Assembly: GCF_000143415.4 (NCBI RefSeq)
Contig: NW_003314283.1
Coordinates: 804,230 to 868,229 of the forward strand
Direction: 5' to 3'
Source: Selaginella moellendorffii
Lineage: Eukaryota; Streptophyta; Lycopodiopsida; Selaginellales; Selaginellaceae
DNA length: 64,000 nucleotides
Within the stretch, counting starts at the first letter, position 1. Every line of letters starts with the position of its first letter. Shown piece after piece: positions 31,576-42,767 of the stretch. A program made the position numbers and the translations under genes. The notes under the pieces are model-generated. The model had not been told where the DNA came from. It made no database searches and worked only from the letters and a program-made list of their open reading frames with translations.

Positions 31576-34500
31576 CTTTTCCTCAGTTCTAGCGAAGGAT
31601 AGAGGCGGATTGCTGGGAGATGGCAAGGGCAGGGCGTAAGCGAACCCAGGCGGAGACGAAACCTCTGCCGGAGCTGGAGCCTCCGGTCGAATAAGAGGCT
31701 ATGGATGAGGAATCCTTGCATGAGGAGGACTCTAGTGAGGAAACTTCCAAATAGAAGTCCGGTGGCGAGGTTCGGTCATCCAAGGCTCGATTGGATGTGC
31801 TAGAAGGACAGTTGGCACAGACCAATGCCTTGCTGGAGACTCTCGTACGGAAGCTAAAGCGTGACGGGAAGCGGAAGAAAAAGAGAAAGACTACAGATGC
31901 TGGCAGCGCAGAAGGTGCAGACCCTTCGGCATGGACTGAGGCAGAACCAAACAAGGTCGAACAGACCGAAGTAGAATCAGTCCCTCAGGCAGTTCCCAAG
32001 TACAAACCAAAGCCCCCACCGGTCTTCAAGGGAGTGAATGACTACAAGGTGGTGGAGGATTGGTTTTACGATATGGAGGACTACTTCCGAGCATTGCGAT
32101 TACCGAGCTCGGAGAAGGTCCCATGTGCAAAACCATACTTGGCAGATAATGCCAAGTCTTGGTGGAGAACGACGGAGGCCAATGAAGGACCAGTGGCCAC
32201 TTGGGACATGATGAAGGCGAGGATTCGTGCAACATACGTTCCTCCGAATGCCACTCTGCATCTGAGAGATGAGCTGAGTAGGCTGAAGCAGACTGGAACC
32301 ATCCAGGAATATGTGAATGGGTTCATGGCAAAGAGGATACTTATCACGGACATGGGGGATATGGATGCGTTCCATGCCTTCATATCAGGTTTGCAAACCT
32401 GGGCTCGCGGTGAGGTGATGCGTTGGAACCCGACCAACTACAAGGAAGTGTTGGATGCGGCCATCAAGGTGCATTTCAATGATAACCTGCAAAAGGGGAA
32501 CACGACGGGGTCGGGATCCACATTTAGCAAAGGGGCCAAACCAAGGGGAATGTATAGCAGGGGGAAATTCAAGAAGAGTTTTTCTAAGAATGAGTCCTCG
32601 GGGTTCCGGAAAGGCAAATCCGGTGGCCAGCGAGCGAGTGCATGGGGGAGTCAAGCGAAAAGAGACAAACCCACGGGTAAAAAAGTCAAGTTGTATAGCA
32701 GCGTGGGAAACAACGTATGCTACAACTGCGGTGAAGCGGAACACTTTTCGAGGGAATGTCCCTACCCGAAGAAGGCCAGAGCCAATATGGCCATCAAGTC
32801 GAGTGAAGTCCAAATTGAGGTATATGATCCAGTCCCTAACTCGAAGTTACTCATTACATGAGAAACTTTGGTAGAGAGTCGTTCGCGACATCTACTAGCC
32901 CTCCGAGGGAAGCTCGAAGGTAGCTTTATTAAAATCCTTATTGACACGGGTGCTTCGGATAATTTTGTGGCTGCAAACATAGTCTGGCAAGCCGGACTAA
33001 CGGTGCAGCGGCTAAGTGAACCAAGGACTATAGAGTTTGTTGAGGGTAGCCAAAGCACCGATGAGGTACTTCGACAAGCGAGAGTCGAAATAGGGACATG
33101 AAAAGTAGACATGGATTTCACCGTGTTGGACATGGCGGGATTTGACGTGATCTTCGGAATGGATTGGTTTAATCGGTTCGTGGTAGCCCTGCATGGACAA
33201 AGTAGGAACCTTGTGGTACTGGCGAATGCCCAAGGAAGAAGATCTAGGGTGGAGGCCCAGAATCTAAAGGTAGGGCAAAGCAAGGCCAAAGATTCCTACT
33301 TAAACCTAGTGTCCATGAGAGGACAACTCACTAAAGGAACTAAGGCAGCCTTTTTATGCTTACTCTCGGTGAAGAGTGACAAAAAGACAGGGACGGAAGA
33401 AGTACCCTTAGTGATCCAGCGGGTGTTGGACCAATTCCAGGATACCATGCCGGAGGAGCTACCGGCGGGGTTGCCCCTCGCACGACCGATAGAACATAAG
33501 ATTGAGCTGGTCGAGGGTGTTGAGGCGGTGGTTCATCCCCCCTATCGTTTGAACGAAAAAGAACTCAAGGAGCTCAAGTGCCAACTAGAGGAGTTGGTGG
33601 ACAAAGGGTATGTTACGTTGAGCAAGTCACCGTATGGGGCGCCAGTGTTATTTGTGAAAAAGAAAGATGGATCTATGCGCATGTGCATAGATTACCGGCT
33701 GCTCAACAAGTATACAAAGAAGAACAAGTACCCTTTGCCAAGGATTGAGGACCTGTTTGATAGGTTGGGAAAGGCAAAATACTTCTCGAGGATTGACCTA
33801 AGGTCAGGATATGACCAGATCAGGGTAGCTAAGGAAGATGTCGAGAAGACAACCTGTCGAACGAGGTATGGGAGCTTTGAGTTTCTGGTGATGCCCTTTG
33901 GGCTGTGCAATGTGCTGGCAACGTTTTCGGCGTTGATGAACCACATCTTTGTACCCTATCTAGATCACTTCGTGGTCGTCTATATCGACGACATCCTGAT
34001 CTATAGCGAGACGCTAGAGGAGCATGCCAAACACTTGGCAAAGGTGTTTGAGAAACTAAGGGAACACAAACTGTATGCTAAAGAGAGCAAATGTGACTTT
34101 GCTCAACAAGAGGTAAAGTTTCTCGGGCATGTGGTGGGCTAGGACGGGCTCAAGGTGGACCCGGAGAAGGTCCAAGCGATCCAAGAATGGGAACGACCAT
34201 CGAATGTACATGAGTTGAGGGCGTTCTTGGGGCTATGCAACTACTACCGAAAGTTTATCAGACACTATTTGAGAGTAGCCCTGCCCTTAACGGACCAAAC
34301 AGGAAAAGGGAAGATGGTATGGACAGTGGAATGCGAGGCGGCATTCGTCCACCTCAAAGGGAAGTTGAGGAAGGCTCCCGTGTTGGCATTACCAGACTTT
34401 GGTAAGGACTTTGAGGTAGAAATGGATGCTTCGGACTTTGCGTTGGGCGCAGTTTTGAAGCAAGACAACCATCCAGTAGCGTTCTTCTCGAAGAAGTTGA

Positions 34501-35489
34501 ACAAGGCTCAACGGAAGTGGCTTGCCCATGAGAAGGAATTGTTTGTGGTGGTCAAGGCACTCAAGGAGTGGCGACACTACCTTGGGAGACACTTCAAGGT
34601 TTATACGGACAATGTGGCAACAAAATACTTCTTGTCACAGCCCGACCTGAGAGCGAAACAAGGTCGGTGGGCCAATGCCTTGGCCGAGTTTGATTGCGAA
34701 ATTCTGTACAAGCCTGGGAAGAGCAATATTGTGGCGGATGCGCTAAGTCAAAAAGTGAGCTTGAGGTTGGCGATATCCAGCACAACAGCAACCTTCTGGG
34801 ACGATGTGTGGACAGCATATGAGAACGATGGTCTAGCACAAGAATTGTTGCTAAGGAATCTAGAGGCACGGGAAGCTCACCAGAGAGGTGAGCTGCCAAC
34901 GAAAGAGAAAACGGGCTATGCGAAACGCAACGGACTCATCTATTACAAGCAAACGAGGGTGTATGTTCCAGAAGGGGAACTAAGGAAGGTAGCCTTAGAA
35001 GAGTGTCATGACAGACCTCTTGCGGGACACGGCAGAGTGCCCAAGACGATGGGCTTACTCAAGAGGAAGTACCATTGGCCAGATATGGCTAAGGACGTCC
35101 AAGACTATGTAAAGACATGTCCAACATGTCAACAGGTCAAAACCATGACTAAGGCTAGTGGGGGCTTATTGCAAAGCATCTCAATTCCAGATTGTCCGTG
35201 GAAATGTCTTACGATGGACTTCATCACGGGACTTCCCCCAAGCGAGGGGTTTGATGCGATATTCGTGGTGGTGGACCGATTTTCAAAAATGGCACATTTC
35301 ATACCCACCACAACGGAAGTGCGGAAGGTGTGGCGAAGCTATTCCTCGAACAAGTGGTTCGAGTGCGGGGAAGGCCGGAAGGGATCATCTCAGATCGAGA
35401 TAAGATCTTCACTAGTAGGTTCTGGAGGACTCTCCTGAAACAGTATCGCACCAAGTTGAAATTCAGCACAGCCTATCACCCACAAACAG

Positions 35490-35532
35490 GTATGGGGTAG
35501 TCAAGTTTGGTGGCACTAACACTTCTTGACAG
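35490..35532 (+). other. Intron-like insert in the integrase coding region of G2
   Basis: 43 bp from GTATGG to TTGACAG, containing CACTAACAC as a possible branch site. Removing it joins CACCCACAAACAG to ACGGACAAACGG, giving HPQTDGQTERVN exactly as in Gypsy integrases. G1 has the homologous insert at 24393-24439. Confidence 0.6.
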
Positions 35533-35950
35533 ACGGACAAACGGAAAGGGTGAATAGGTAGCTGGAGGATTATTTGCGATGCTATGTCTCGGGAGACCAG
35601 ACCGATTGGGTAACTCATTTAGGACTTGCGGAAATGTGTTATAACAACTCACCACATTCGAGTATCGGGGTGAGTCCATGGGAAGTCATCAACGGGCGAG
35701 CTATTGAAGGTTCTGTGGAACTCGGCGTGGCCGAGTATCATGGAGAGCTACCCGCAGTGGAGGCATTCACGGCGGAAAGACTCAACATTTGGAATCTAGT
35801 GAGGGATTCCCTGGAACGGTCTCAACAAAGGCAAACCAAGTACGCGAACCTAAAGCGCCGGGATGTAGAGTTCCAAGTTGGGGAGAAGGTGTGGCTGAAC
35901 ACCAAGAACCTCAGGCTACCAAGTGGGATCAGCCGGAAGTTGACCCAAAG

Positions 35951-35999
35951 GTAAAAATGCATGTATTCCTGTAAATGAATTGATCTTGAGTTCTTTAAG
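35951..35999 (+). other. Second intron-like insert, between integrase core and chromodomain of G2
   Basis: 49 bp from GTAAAAATGC to TTCTTTAAG. The upstream frame meets TAA inside the insert; removing it gives RKLTQSKFVGPYE, the usual continuation in chromoviruses. G1 has a 49-bp homologous insert at 24826-24874, also with GT and AG ends. Confidence 0.6.
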
Positions 36000-36384
36000 C
36001 AAGTTCGTGGGGCCTTATGAGATTGAGGCACGAATCAGTAAAGTGTCTTACCGACTCCGACTTCCTCAAGAGATGGGGAAGATGCACCTAGTGTTCCACG
36101 TGAACTTACTCAAGCCATACTTTGAGGATCCGCTTCGCAAGGACCAAGTAAGACCTTTACCTGAGGTTATCCAAGGGGAAGAGGAATACGAAGTCGAGGC
36201 CATCCTCAATGCGCGCAAGAGCAAGTGACAAGGACGCGAGGTGAGAGAGTTCCATGTGAAGTGGAAAGGATTTCCACACTGCGAAGCAACATGGGAACCA
36301 AAGGAGAACCTGGCGAACGCGCGAGATCTAGTGGAGGAATTTCTACAAGGTAGAACTTTATGTACTTATGCAAAGTTCAATTAA

Positions 36385-36797
36385 AAATATCAATTTGCAA
36401 AGTTGAGCAAGTGGCATATGTTGGGACCCGAAGGCGCGCCGAAGGTAAGCTAATTAGCATGGGTTAGCTAGGTCAACCAAGCGTAGGGAGCTACACCCGA
36501 CTCCCTGCGGGGATGTCGAATCCGTAGACGTATTCTACGGAGGTTGGGTTCGAGTCCCAACCCCCTAGTAAAGCAAGGCTGGGTTCAAGTCCCGACCCCA
36601 TACTAGGGCGTGGTGAGGTGAGGAGTATAGGGACACCTATATTCCGTTGTCATGGGCTCTTGGCCGGGGAGGCTAACTTAGGCACACCGCTAAGTGGGGG
36701 GATGCCCCCGGAGACATGGTCAACAAGTCGTAGGATAAAAAAAAAAAAAAAAAGACGTTTGATGTGGGCATCGAACTTCTTCTATGGGTGGTGGAGT
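36385..36797 (+). other. Non-coding region between G2 pol and 3' LTR, with hairpins and tRNA-like boxes
   Basis: At 36520-36600 the sequence CCGTAGACGTATTCTACGG forms a 7-bp hairpin, directly followed by GTTGGGTTCGAGTCCCAAC, a hairpin with a 7-base loop that equals a pol III B box (GGTTCGAGTCC). A second B-box-like GGGTTCAAGTCC follows. The same order is kept in G1 at 26545-26620. No complete tRNA fold could be built, and the anticodon-like loop lacks U33. Confidence 0.5.
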
Positions 36798-37927
36798 TGT
36801 AAGGAACCAACTCGCTGAGGTGTCGTAGGCTAAAGGAGCCCCGAAAGCATGACCAAAATGATAAAGAGTTCATCGGATGGGACCAAGTCTAAGATCGAGT
36901 CTAAAACCGACTCTAAGACCGAGTTCGAGATAGTGTTCGGAATCGAGTCCGAGACCGACTCAGTGACCGAGTTCGAGACGGAGTCCGAGATCCGAAACCA
37001 GGTCCGAGACCGAGTCCGAGGTCGAGTCCGAGGTCGAGTCCAAGATCGGGTCCGAGGTCGAGTCTGAGATCGAGTCCGAGTCCGAATCCGAAGTCGGATC
37101 CGAGATCGAGTCTGAGATCGAGCCAGAGACTAAGTCTGAGTACTAATACGGGTCAAGGGGTGAAAGCCCAAAGCGTGCGTCTCCCGGGGGGGGCTACAGG
37201 GGGTTCATAAAGTATAGTAGGGATAGTGAGGTCCAGGAACCAGTTTTGAAGGAACTCTCCAGTGGGGCTTCCAAACCGACTTGAGGTTGAGATTAGGGCC
37301 GAGGGGCCTTGGGTGGGAGTGAGCATGGGCTTGGGTGGTGCTGGAGGGGCCACCCAGGGAAGTGCTCAAGAGCAGCTCCCACTCCCGAAAGGGAAACCAA
37401 CTGCAATGCTCCCGGCTCATGTGGAGTGGTGCCCCACTTGAGTACCATGCGGCTCATTGGTCCTCGCCCTTCCTAGGGGCTTAGGCCTTCTTTTGGGATG
37501 GAAGTGGGGGGTTAGAGGTACCCATACCGGGGCGTTAGGCCACAGTGTTTCGCCCCGACGTCCCGAAGCAAGTGCTGCACCTGAGACTTGGGATTTAGAG
37601 GGTCCCATGATCAAGTCTTGTTGTACCAAGGGGTGTTAGGAACCTGGAGGCTTGGTGTGCTTGGCTGCTTGTGCCTGCGGGGAGTGTAGCCGAACCTTAA
37701 GTCCAGTCTAACCCGAGGAGGGGGATTGGGAGAGATTTGGGAATCCGTAGATGGATGGCTAACACTCCGTTGCTCGTGCAATGAGTAGCTGAACCCAAGT
37801 AGGACCAAGTAAGAGCTGGTACAATAGGCGAGAACCTTGGCGAAGGAATTTAGCACAAGCCAAGGCAGTGTTGGTCGGATAGATGAGGTAAGCTGGCAAA
37901 TTGGAAAGGAAAAATTTGTGGCTTACA
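36798..37927 (+). repeat. 3' LTR of G2
   Basis: 1130 bp starting TGTAAGGAACC, ending GGCTTACA, with the hexamer array at 36870-37140. Preceded by GGGTGGTGGAG, a possible polypurine tract. Confidence 0.93.
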
Positions 37928-37932
37928 AATAA

Positions 37933-40900
37933 TTTGAGTGGGTACACATTTGGGTGCTAAAACTTCGCATTCATTCCTTGGGTATGAATTTGATTACTTT
38001 TTTGTACCATATTATATGAGCTTTTGCTTAGGCTCATAAGTTGGATTAAGATGTTCCATTTACACGAGTTTGCGCTTGGGCTTATGAGTGAGGTATATTA
38101 GCAATTCAAGATTACACTTTGAGTTGTCAAGATTAATGTTAGCATATCAGTGGTTACCATGAGTTGAACTATGTACCATAAGTGAAAGTAAACATCCCCT
38201 AGGTTTCTAATAATGGCAAATAGGCTGGTCCATAAATGTTTAGCATAGCATTAGTGAATCCTTCCTATGCATGATTATAAGTGGATGAATCAAAACTGTA
38301 GAGATTAATTTATTGGTTCAAGTAGTCATTGTTGTGCTCTCTCATAAACTTTTCTTGGATTGAATTGAAGTAGTGCAAATGCAAGCTTAAGGTTTAATCA
38401 AGTTGAGTCCAAAAAGAGAGTTATCAAGGACGAAGGATCAATTATGTAAAAAAAAAATTTCTTAGAGAGATGATTTGTAACAAAGTGTTAACTCATTGCT
38501 CGTGTTTACATCATGCAATCAAGAGTCCCTACTTTGATGCATATTAGTTATAATGGTTTTACAAGTGGTGAATCATAGGATAGATAGTGGTGAAACACTA
38601 AACCATTTTGTTTATGCTTGCTATTGAAGACTTGGGTTACAATGCTTAACTTTTTTTCAAGGAACCTTGCTATTGCTCCTTGAATAGCTTGATGTTAAAT
38701 TACTGTTGAGTTTAGTTAGAAAAAGAGTGGAATAAATTTATCCATATTGTGAACAAAGTTAGTGATGGTAAGTGTTGTAAATCTCTATTGGTGAAGTGTG
38801 GTATTTATGTTGCATTTTGTCAAATAGAATTAGCATTTGATACTCATATAAAGTTATAAAGTAATAATGTGGGCTTGCTCGTGGTATTGTTCAATTGATG
38901 ATCAAGTCATTGTGATTCTTTATATCATATTCATATAATAGTGAACAATGTGTTTATGAAGTTGCTTGGTTAAATGATAATTAACCCCAAAGTGGTTGAT
39001 GGTGAAGCTAGTCTATTTACATGTAGTAGTATTACAGTAACTTTGACTAGATTCACAATAGTTATCCATTATGCTAAACTTAAGTTGGTATCTTGTTTCT
39101 TTACTCATAAAGTGTTGGAAAGGGTTATAGCATTCACTTGCTATGGCTTGTTGGTAAATCCATTACACTTGGAGTAGATTATTGGATGGTGAAGGTATGA
39201 AGCTAAGGCATTGGTATTGTTAACACTTGTGTTAGTGGAAATAGCATTACTATATTGAGTGATAAGGAATTTTCCTTAGAGCTTGATTATCCATGTCATT
39301 TTTTTTGTTAATGTTTTAGCTTTATATTGGATCTTAAACATGGTTGAAGAAGAGTGTTAGTGCAATATAAATATTCAAAAATTTGGTCTTTGTAATCAAG
39401 TCTTATATGTTCATTTTCCAATTTGTGAATATCGATGTTGAATGTTGGAAATATAAGCATGATGTTTGATGCTTAAACATACTATTGGGTCATAAGAATT
39501 TGTGTTGAAATGAACATATGTGAAGTTATTAATAGGAGGAAGTTAATTGAGTTTTGAAAGTTTGTATTCTTAGATTGAGAGTTATTTTTTCTCTAGGATG
39601 GAAATTTTCCACAAACTTTGTTAGACTTTTTCAATGGCTAATCTGTTAATCACTTTGCTTGAAAACCATTCTGTTTTTATAAGTCAATAAAAACTAGTGA
39701 AGGACTTTGATTAGCTTAGACCTTAGTTGGTAGTTTGTATGATGCAACTTGAAAGGGATATTAACTTTTGAGTCTAAAGAAATTAAATTGGATAGAGTCT
39801 AGAGTTGGTGTAAAAAAGTGGCCATTACCCTTTTCTAGAAAGATGACATTTATGCCTTTCTTCTATAACATTATGCTAGGTGGCAGTTTACACCTTGCAT
39901 TTTGTTAAACTTTATAAGAGTAGTGAGCTTTTACTAATACTAACTTAGTCTTGATGGCCTTGCACTTTAGCTGAGGATGGTGATGTCTAGCCTAGTTGTT
40001 TGAATTTGAGGTGTTAATACCTATATTATAGCTTTGTTTATGAGGAGGTTATGTACCAATATGAGTCTATCTCATAGTCTTTACTATAGTTTCAACTAAA
40101 TGTTGATCATGCATAATTAGCATCTTCAAGGCATGCTCAGAGTTGTTAGCTAAATGCATTAGTGAGTTTATTGCAGTTGAGTTGGATTCAAGTGGTCATT
40201 TAATTCATACTTATCCATGAACCTTTATCTTATATCTAGGGTATTATATTCATATTGGACAAGTATATGACTTGATGGCATAAGTTTAGTGTTTGAGTTT
40301 TGTGAAGGGTAAATTAAAGAAAGATTATTGATTGTTCTGCAACTAGTAATTACTTGTAGATTTTGTCGAGGAACGTTAACACTTGCTTCACTTGATGATG
40401 ATTTAGTGGTGATAAGTTTACTTTACTAGATGGTGTTACGGAGGATTGTGTCATTAAACTTGCATGATTTTTCCATGTTAGCATATCGATTCTACCTTTG
40501 TTGATATCATTTAGTTATGTTTAGTCTATGGTGTTAGATTTCATTGAGTTGTGGACGTGGTGAATCACTCATTGATGATGTGTTATTTATAACTGAATAT
40601 TGTTGAAGGATTGATTTTAGATACTGACTAAGGTATTTTCAACTTTTTGTAACTTGATTGTTAGAGAGCTTTGAGTGATGATTCACTCTTGCTTTCTTTT
40701 AGCTTTATTCTAGTGTTGATGGTATTAAAGTGATGCCTTATCATTGATATTACTGATGTGGAGATTCAAGTGAAATAAAATGTCTCTCTGTAAGATTGAT
40801 ATTAAGTTTCATTAGTCTTGATGCAAATAATATTAATACTTAGGCTATAGCTTTGTGTTATTAACATTCGTGCAATTGCTAGTTAGCAACTATATTGGCA

Positions 40901-42767
40901 TTCAAACAAACTGAGTAGTAGTTAAGTTAATTGTATCTTAGAAAGTTGTTTAATAGGGGTTGAGTTTTAAGCTTTTCCTTGAAAAATGATTCAATTATGG
41001 ATTATACTAACTTTACGAGAGGAAGAGTTAGTGATCAATAATGAAGATGTTAGTTCCTTGTTAGATTTAAGTTAGGGATATATAAATCATTGATGATTCT
41101 TTTCATGTTTGTTACAAAGTGAGTTACGTTTGGTTGTAAATGGATTCATAAAGGATCGTTTGATGATCACTTGTTAAGCATATCTTCGTTGTGCTTAACT
41201 TTTGGATTGATGCAAACATATTTTTCATTAGCTTTGGCATTATGAAGTATAGTTTTTAGATGTGTTGAGAAGGATATTATGTTGTATTATAATTTCTTCT
41301 TTAGCATTGAAGTTAGTTCATATGAGACTCATGATCATTGTTAGGCAAGACTTGGCTATAAACTTCTTCAAACTTTTAGTTCTTTGAGTTTATACTCATT
41401 GTTTCATTTGTTAAAAGTTGTTAGGGAAGGTATTTTAGTTTATTATCTTCGATGTTAAAGGTAGTATTTGCATCTAGCAATCATTGATAATGGATGACTA
41501 TCATCTTGGGATAGTTTATTGTTCTCGTTAAGAGTTTTACCTAGTTATTGTTGGTGATGAATGATTTGCTATACTTTGGGATAATGGATTATTTCTTTGA
41601 TGATGATTATGCATGTCTCTAATAATAAGATGATTAATGATCTTTCATGATAGTTAGTTGTTCTCATTGATAGCTTTTGGCTTTTCGCAATACCATATAT
41701 TTTTGTGGTTTGCTCTAGATTGGTCTCTTGAGTTTGAGACATCGATAGGATGTTGCTAAAGTTTGTTTAAGCAACTTTAGTTCTTCATATTATTGACCAA
41801 GATCTATTCAAATTGGTTAGTGTGATAGTTGGCATGAACATTGTGTTTGTTAGTTTTTGCAATGTTTATTTTGTTCTATTAACTATTGCTATAGTTGGTT
41901 CTGATAGATTGGATATTATTTCTTTTAGATGATAAATTCGTGAGTATTTTATTTGTCAGTCGATGATACTTTATGTTCTTTTAGATGTCTTTTATAAGTT
42001 GTTTAATATACTATTTGCAATATTTAATAGTTAATTTTATCATTAAGTTTTCTTTATGATACATTAGCTATTGAATTTGCTGGATGATGAATTCTAAGTT
42101 TTCCAATTATGATGATCTTGGCCTATACTATAATTCTCATTTATCAAATAATAACTTAGAATACTTTTGTGTTCTAATCTAAGATTTATTCACTAATACT
42201 TAAGTCTCTAATATATCATTGTTTATGACTTTGATATTGTCCATCTATTGATCTTTGGGTTTAGGCCAATATAAGCAAATTGGCTTCAACACTTTGTGTG
42301 CATGGTAAAATCTTTAGTTATAGGGTTAACTATTATCGACTGGTCACATCACTTACCTCTCTCTCGATGTTCCTTATTTTATTAAAAAGGGCATGATCAT
42401 AATTACCTATTTATAATCTATTTAAACCTTACTGATAAGTTTGGTTTCTTTGCTCAACAGGGTTAGGGCCTCTAGCTTCTCTCTCTATGCCATATGTGGG
42501 TAGGGGCTATTACTCTTTTGTAAGCTGGGTGACACCTAGAGCAGCAAAGGTGGCTAACTCTATTAGTCATTTTCTTGTCGGCAATGGCCAGAAAGTGTTT
42601 GAGTGTAGTGCATTTGCATTAGACAGAGAGGTTACCTTAACTTATTTAAATTGGTGTATTTCTCACAAAATATGAATACCATGAACTTTTTCTAGAGTTA
42701 TTTCCTTGGCGGTATTCTAAACTAGAGTATGTATTGACGAGAACGTCGATCTTCCCTGGGGGGAGAG
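37933..42767 (+). mobile_element. Non-coding interior of element B
   Basis: 4.8 kb of AT-rich, stop-rich sequence without any retroelement protein motif on either strand that I can see. The longest open frames are short and unrelated to known domains. It runs directly from the G2 target duplication to the polypurine tract at 42758-42767, so it is the inside of element B rather than host DNA. Confidence 0.7.
42758..42767 (+). other. Polypurine tract of element B
   Basis: GGGGGGAGAG immediately before the TGTTGC start of the 3' LTR, the position required for plus-strand priming. Confidence 0.75.

Larger units (their letters stand above)
31620..36384 (+). pseudogene. G2 gag-pol polyprotein, with stops, a frameshift and two intron-like inserts
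   Basis: Start MARAGRKRTQ at 31620. Gag has the capsid-like part (32000-32480) and zinc knuckle CYNCGEAEHFSREC (about 32720-32760). Next come protease DTGAS (32940), reverse transcriptase with YIDD (33981-33992), RNase H (34330-34740), the integrase HHCC zinc region (about 34990-35130) and core (35200-35800), and the chromodomain FHVKWKGFPHCEATWEP (36249-36299). Ends at TAA 36382-36384. Stops at about 31691, 31752, 32861, 33101, 34142, 35560 and 36226 and a 4-bp deletion near 35323 inactivate it. Gag and pol share one frame apart from the lesions. GT-AG inserts at 35490-35532 and 35951-35999 restore the frame when removed. Confidence 0.9.
30448..37927 (+). mobile_element. Complete Ty3/Gypsy chromovirus G2
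   Basis: A 7480-bp element with 5' LTR 30448-31560 and 3' LTR 36798-37927, terminal TGTAA...CTTACA, and a perfect 5-bp target duplication AATAA at 30443-30447 and 37928-37932. The LTRs are very similar, so insertion is young compared with G1. Domain order gag, protease, reverse transcriptase, RNase H, integrase, chromodomain defines a chromovirus, a lineage of Ty3/Gypsy that targets chromatin. It sits in the interior of element B. Several stops and a 4-bp frameshift mean it is not autonomous as it stands. Confidence 0.95.

Noticed and set aside
36520-36600. A functional tRNA gene
   Set aside because: No acceptor stem or D arm can be paired, and the anticodon-like loop lacks U33.
37933-42767. 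Host genes in this 4.8-kb AT-rich stretch
   Set aside because: No coding motif, and it lies between the primer-binding-site side and polypurine tract of element B, so it is element interior.
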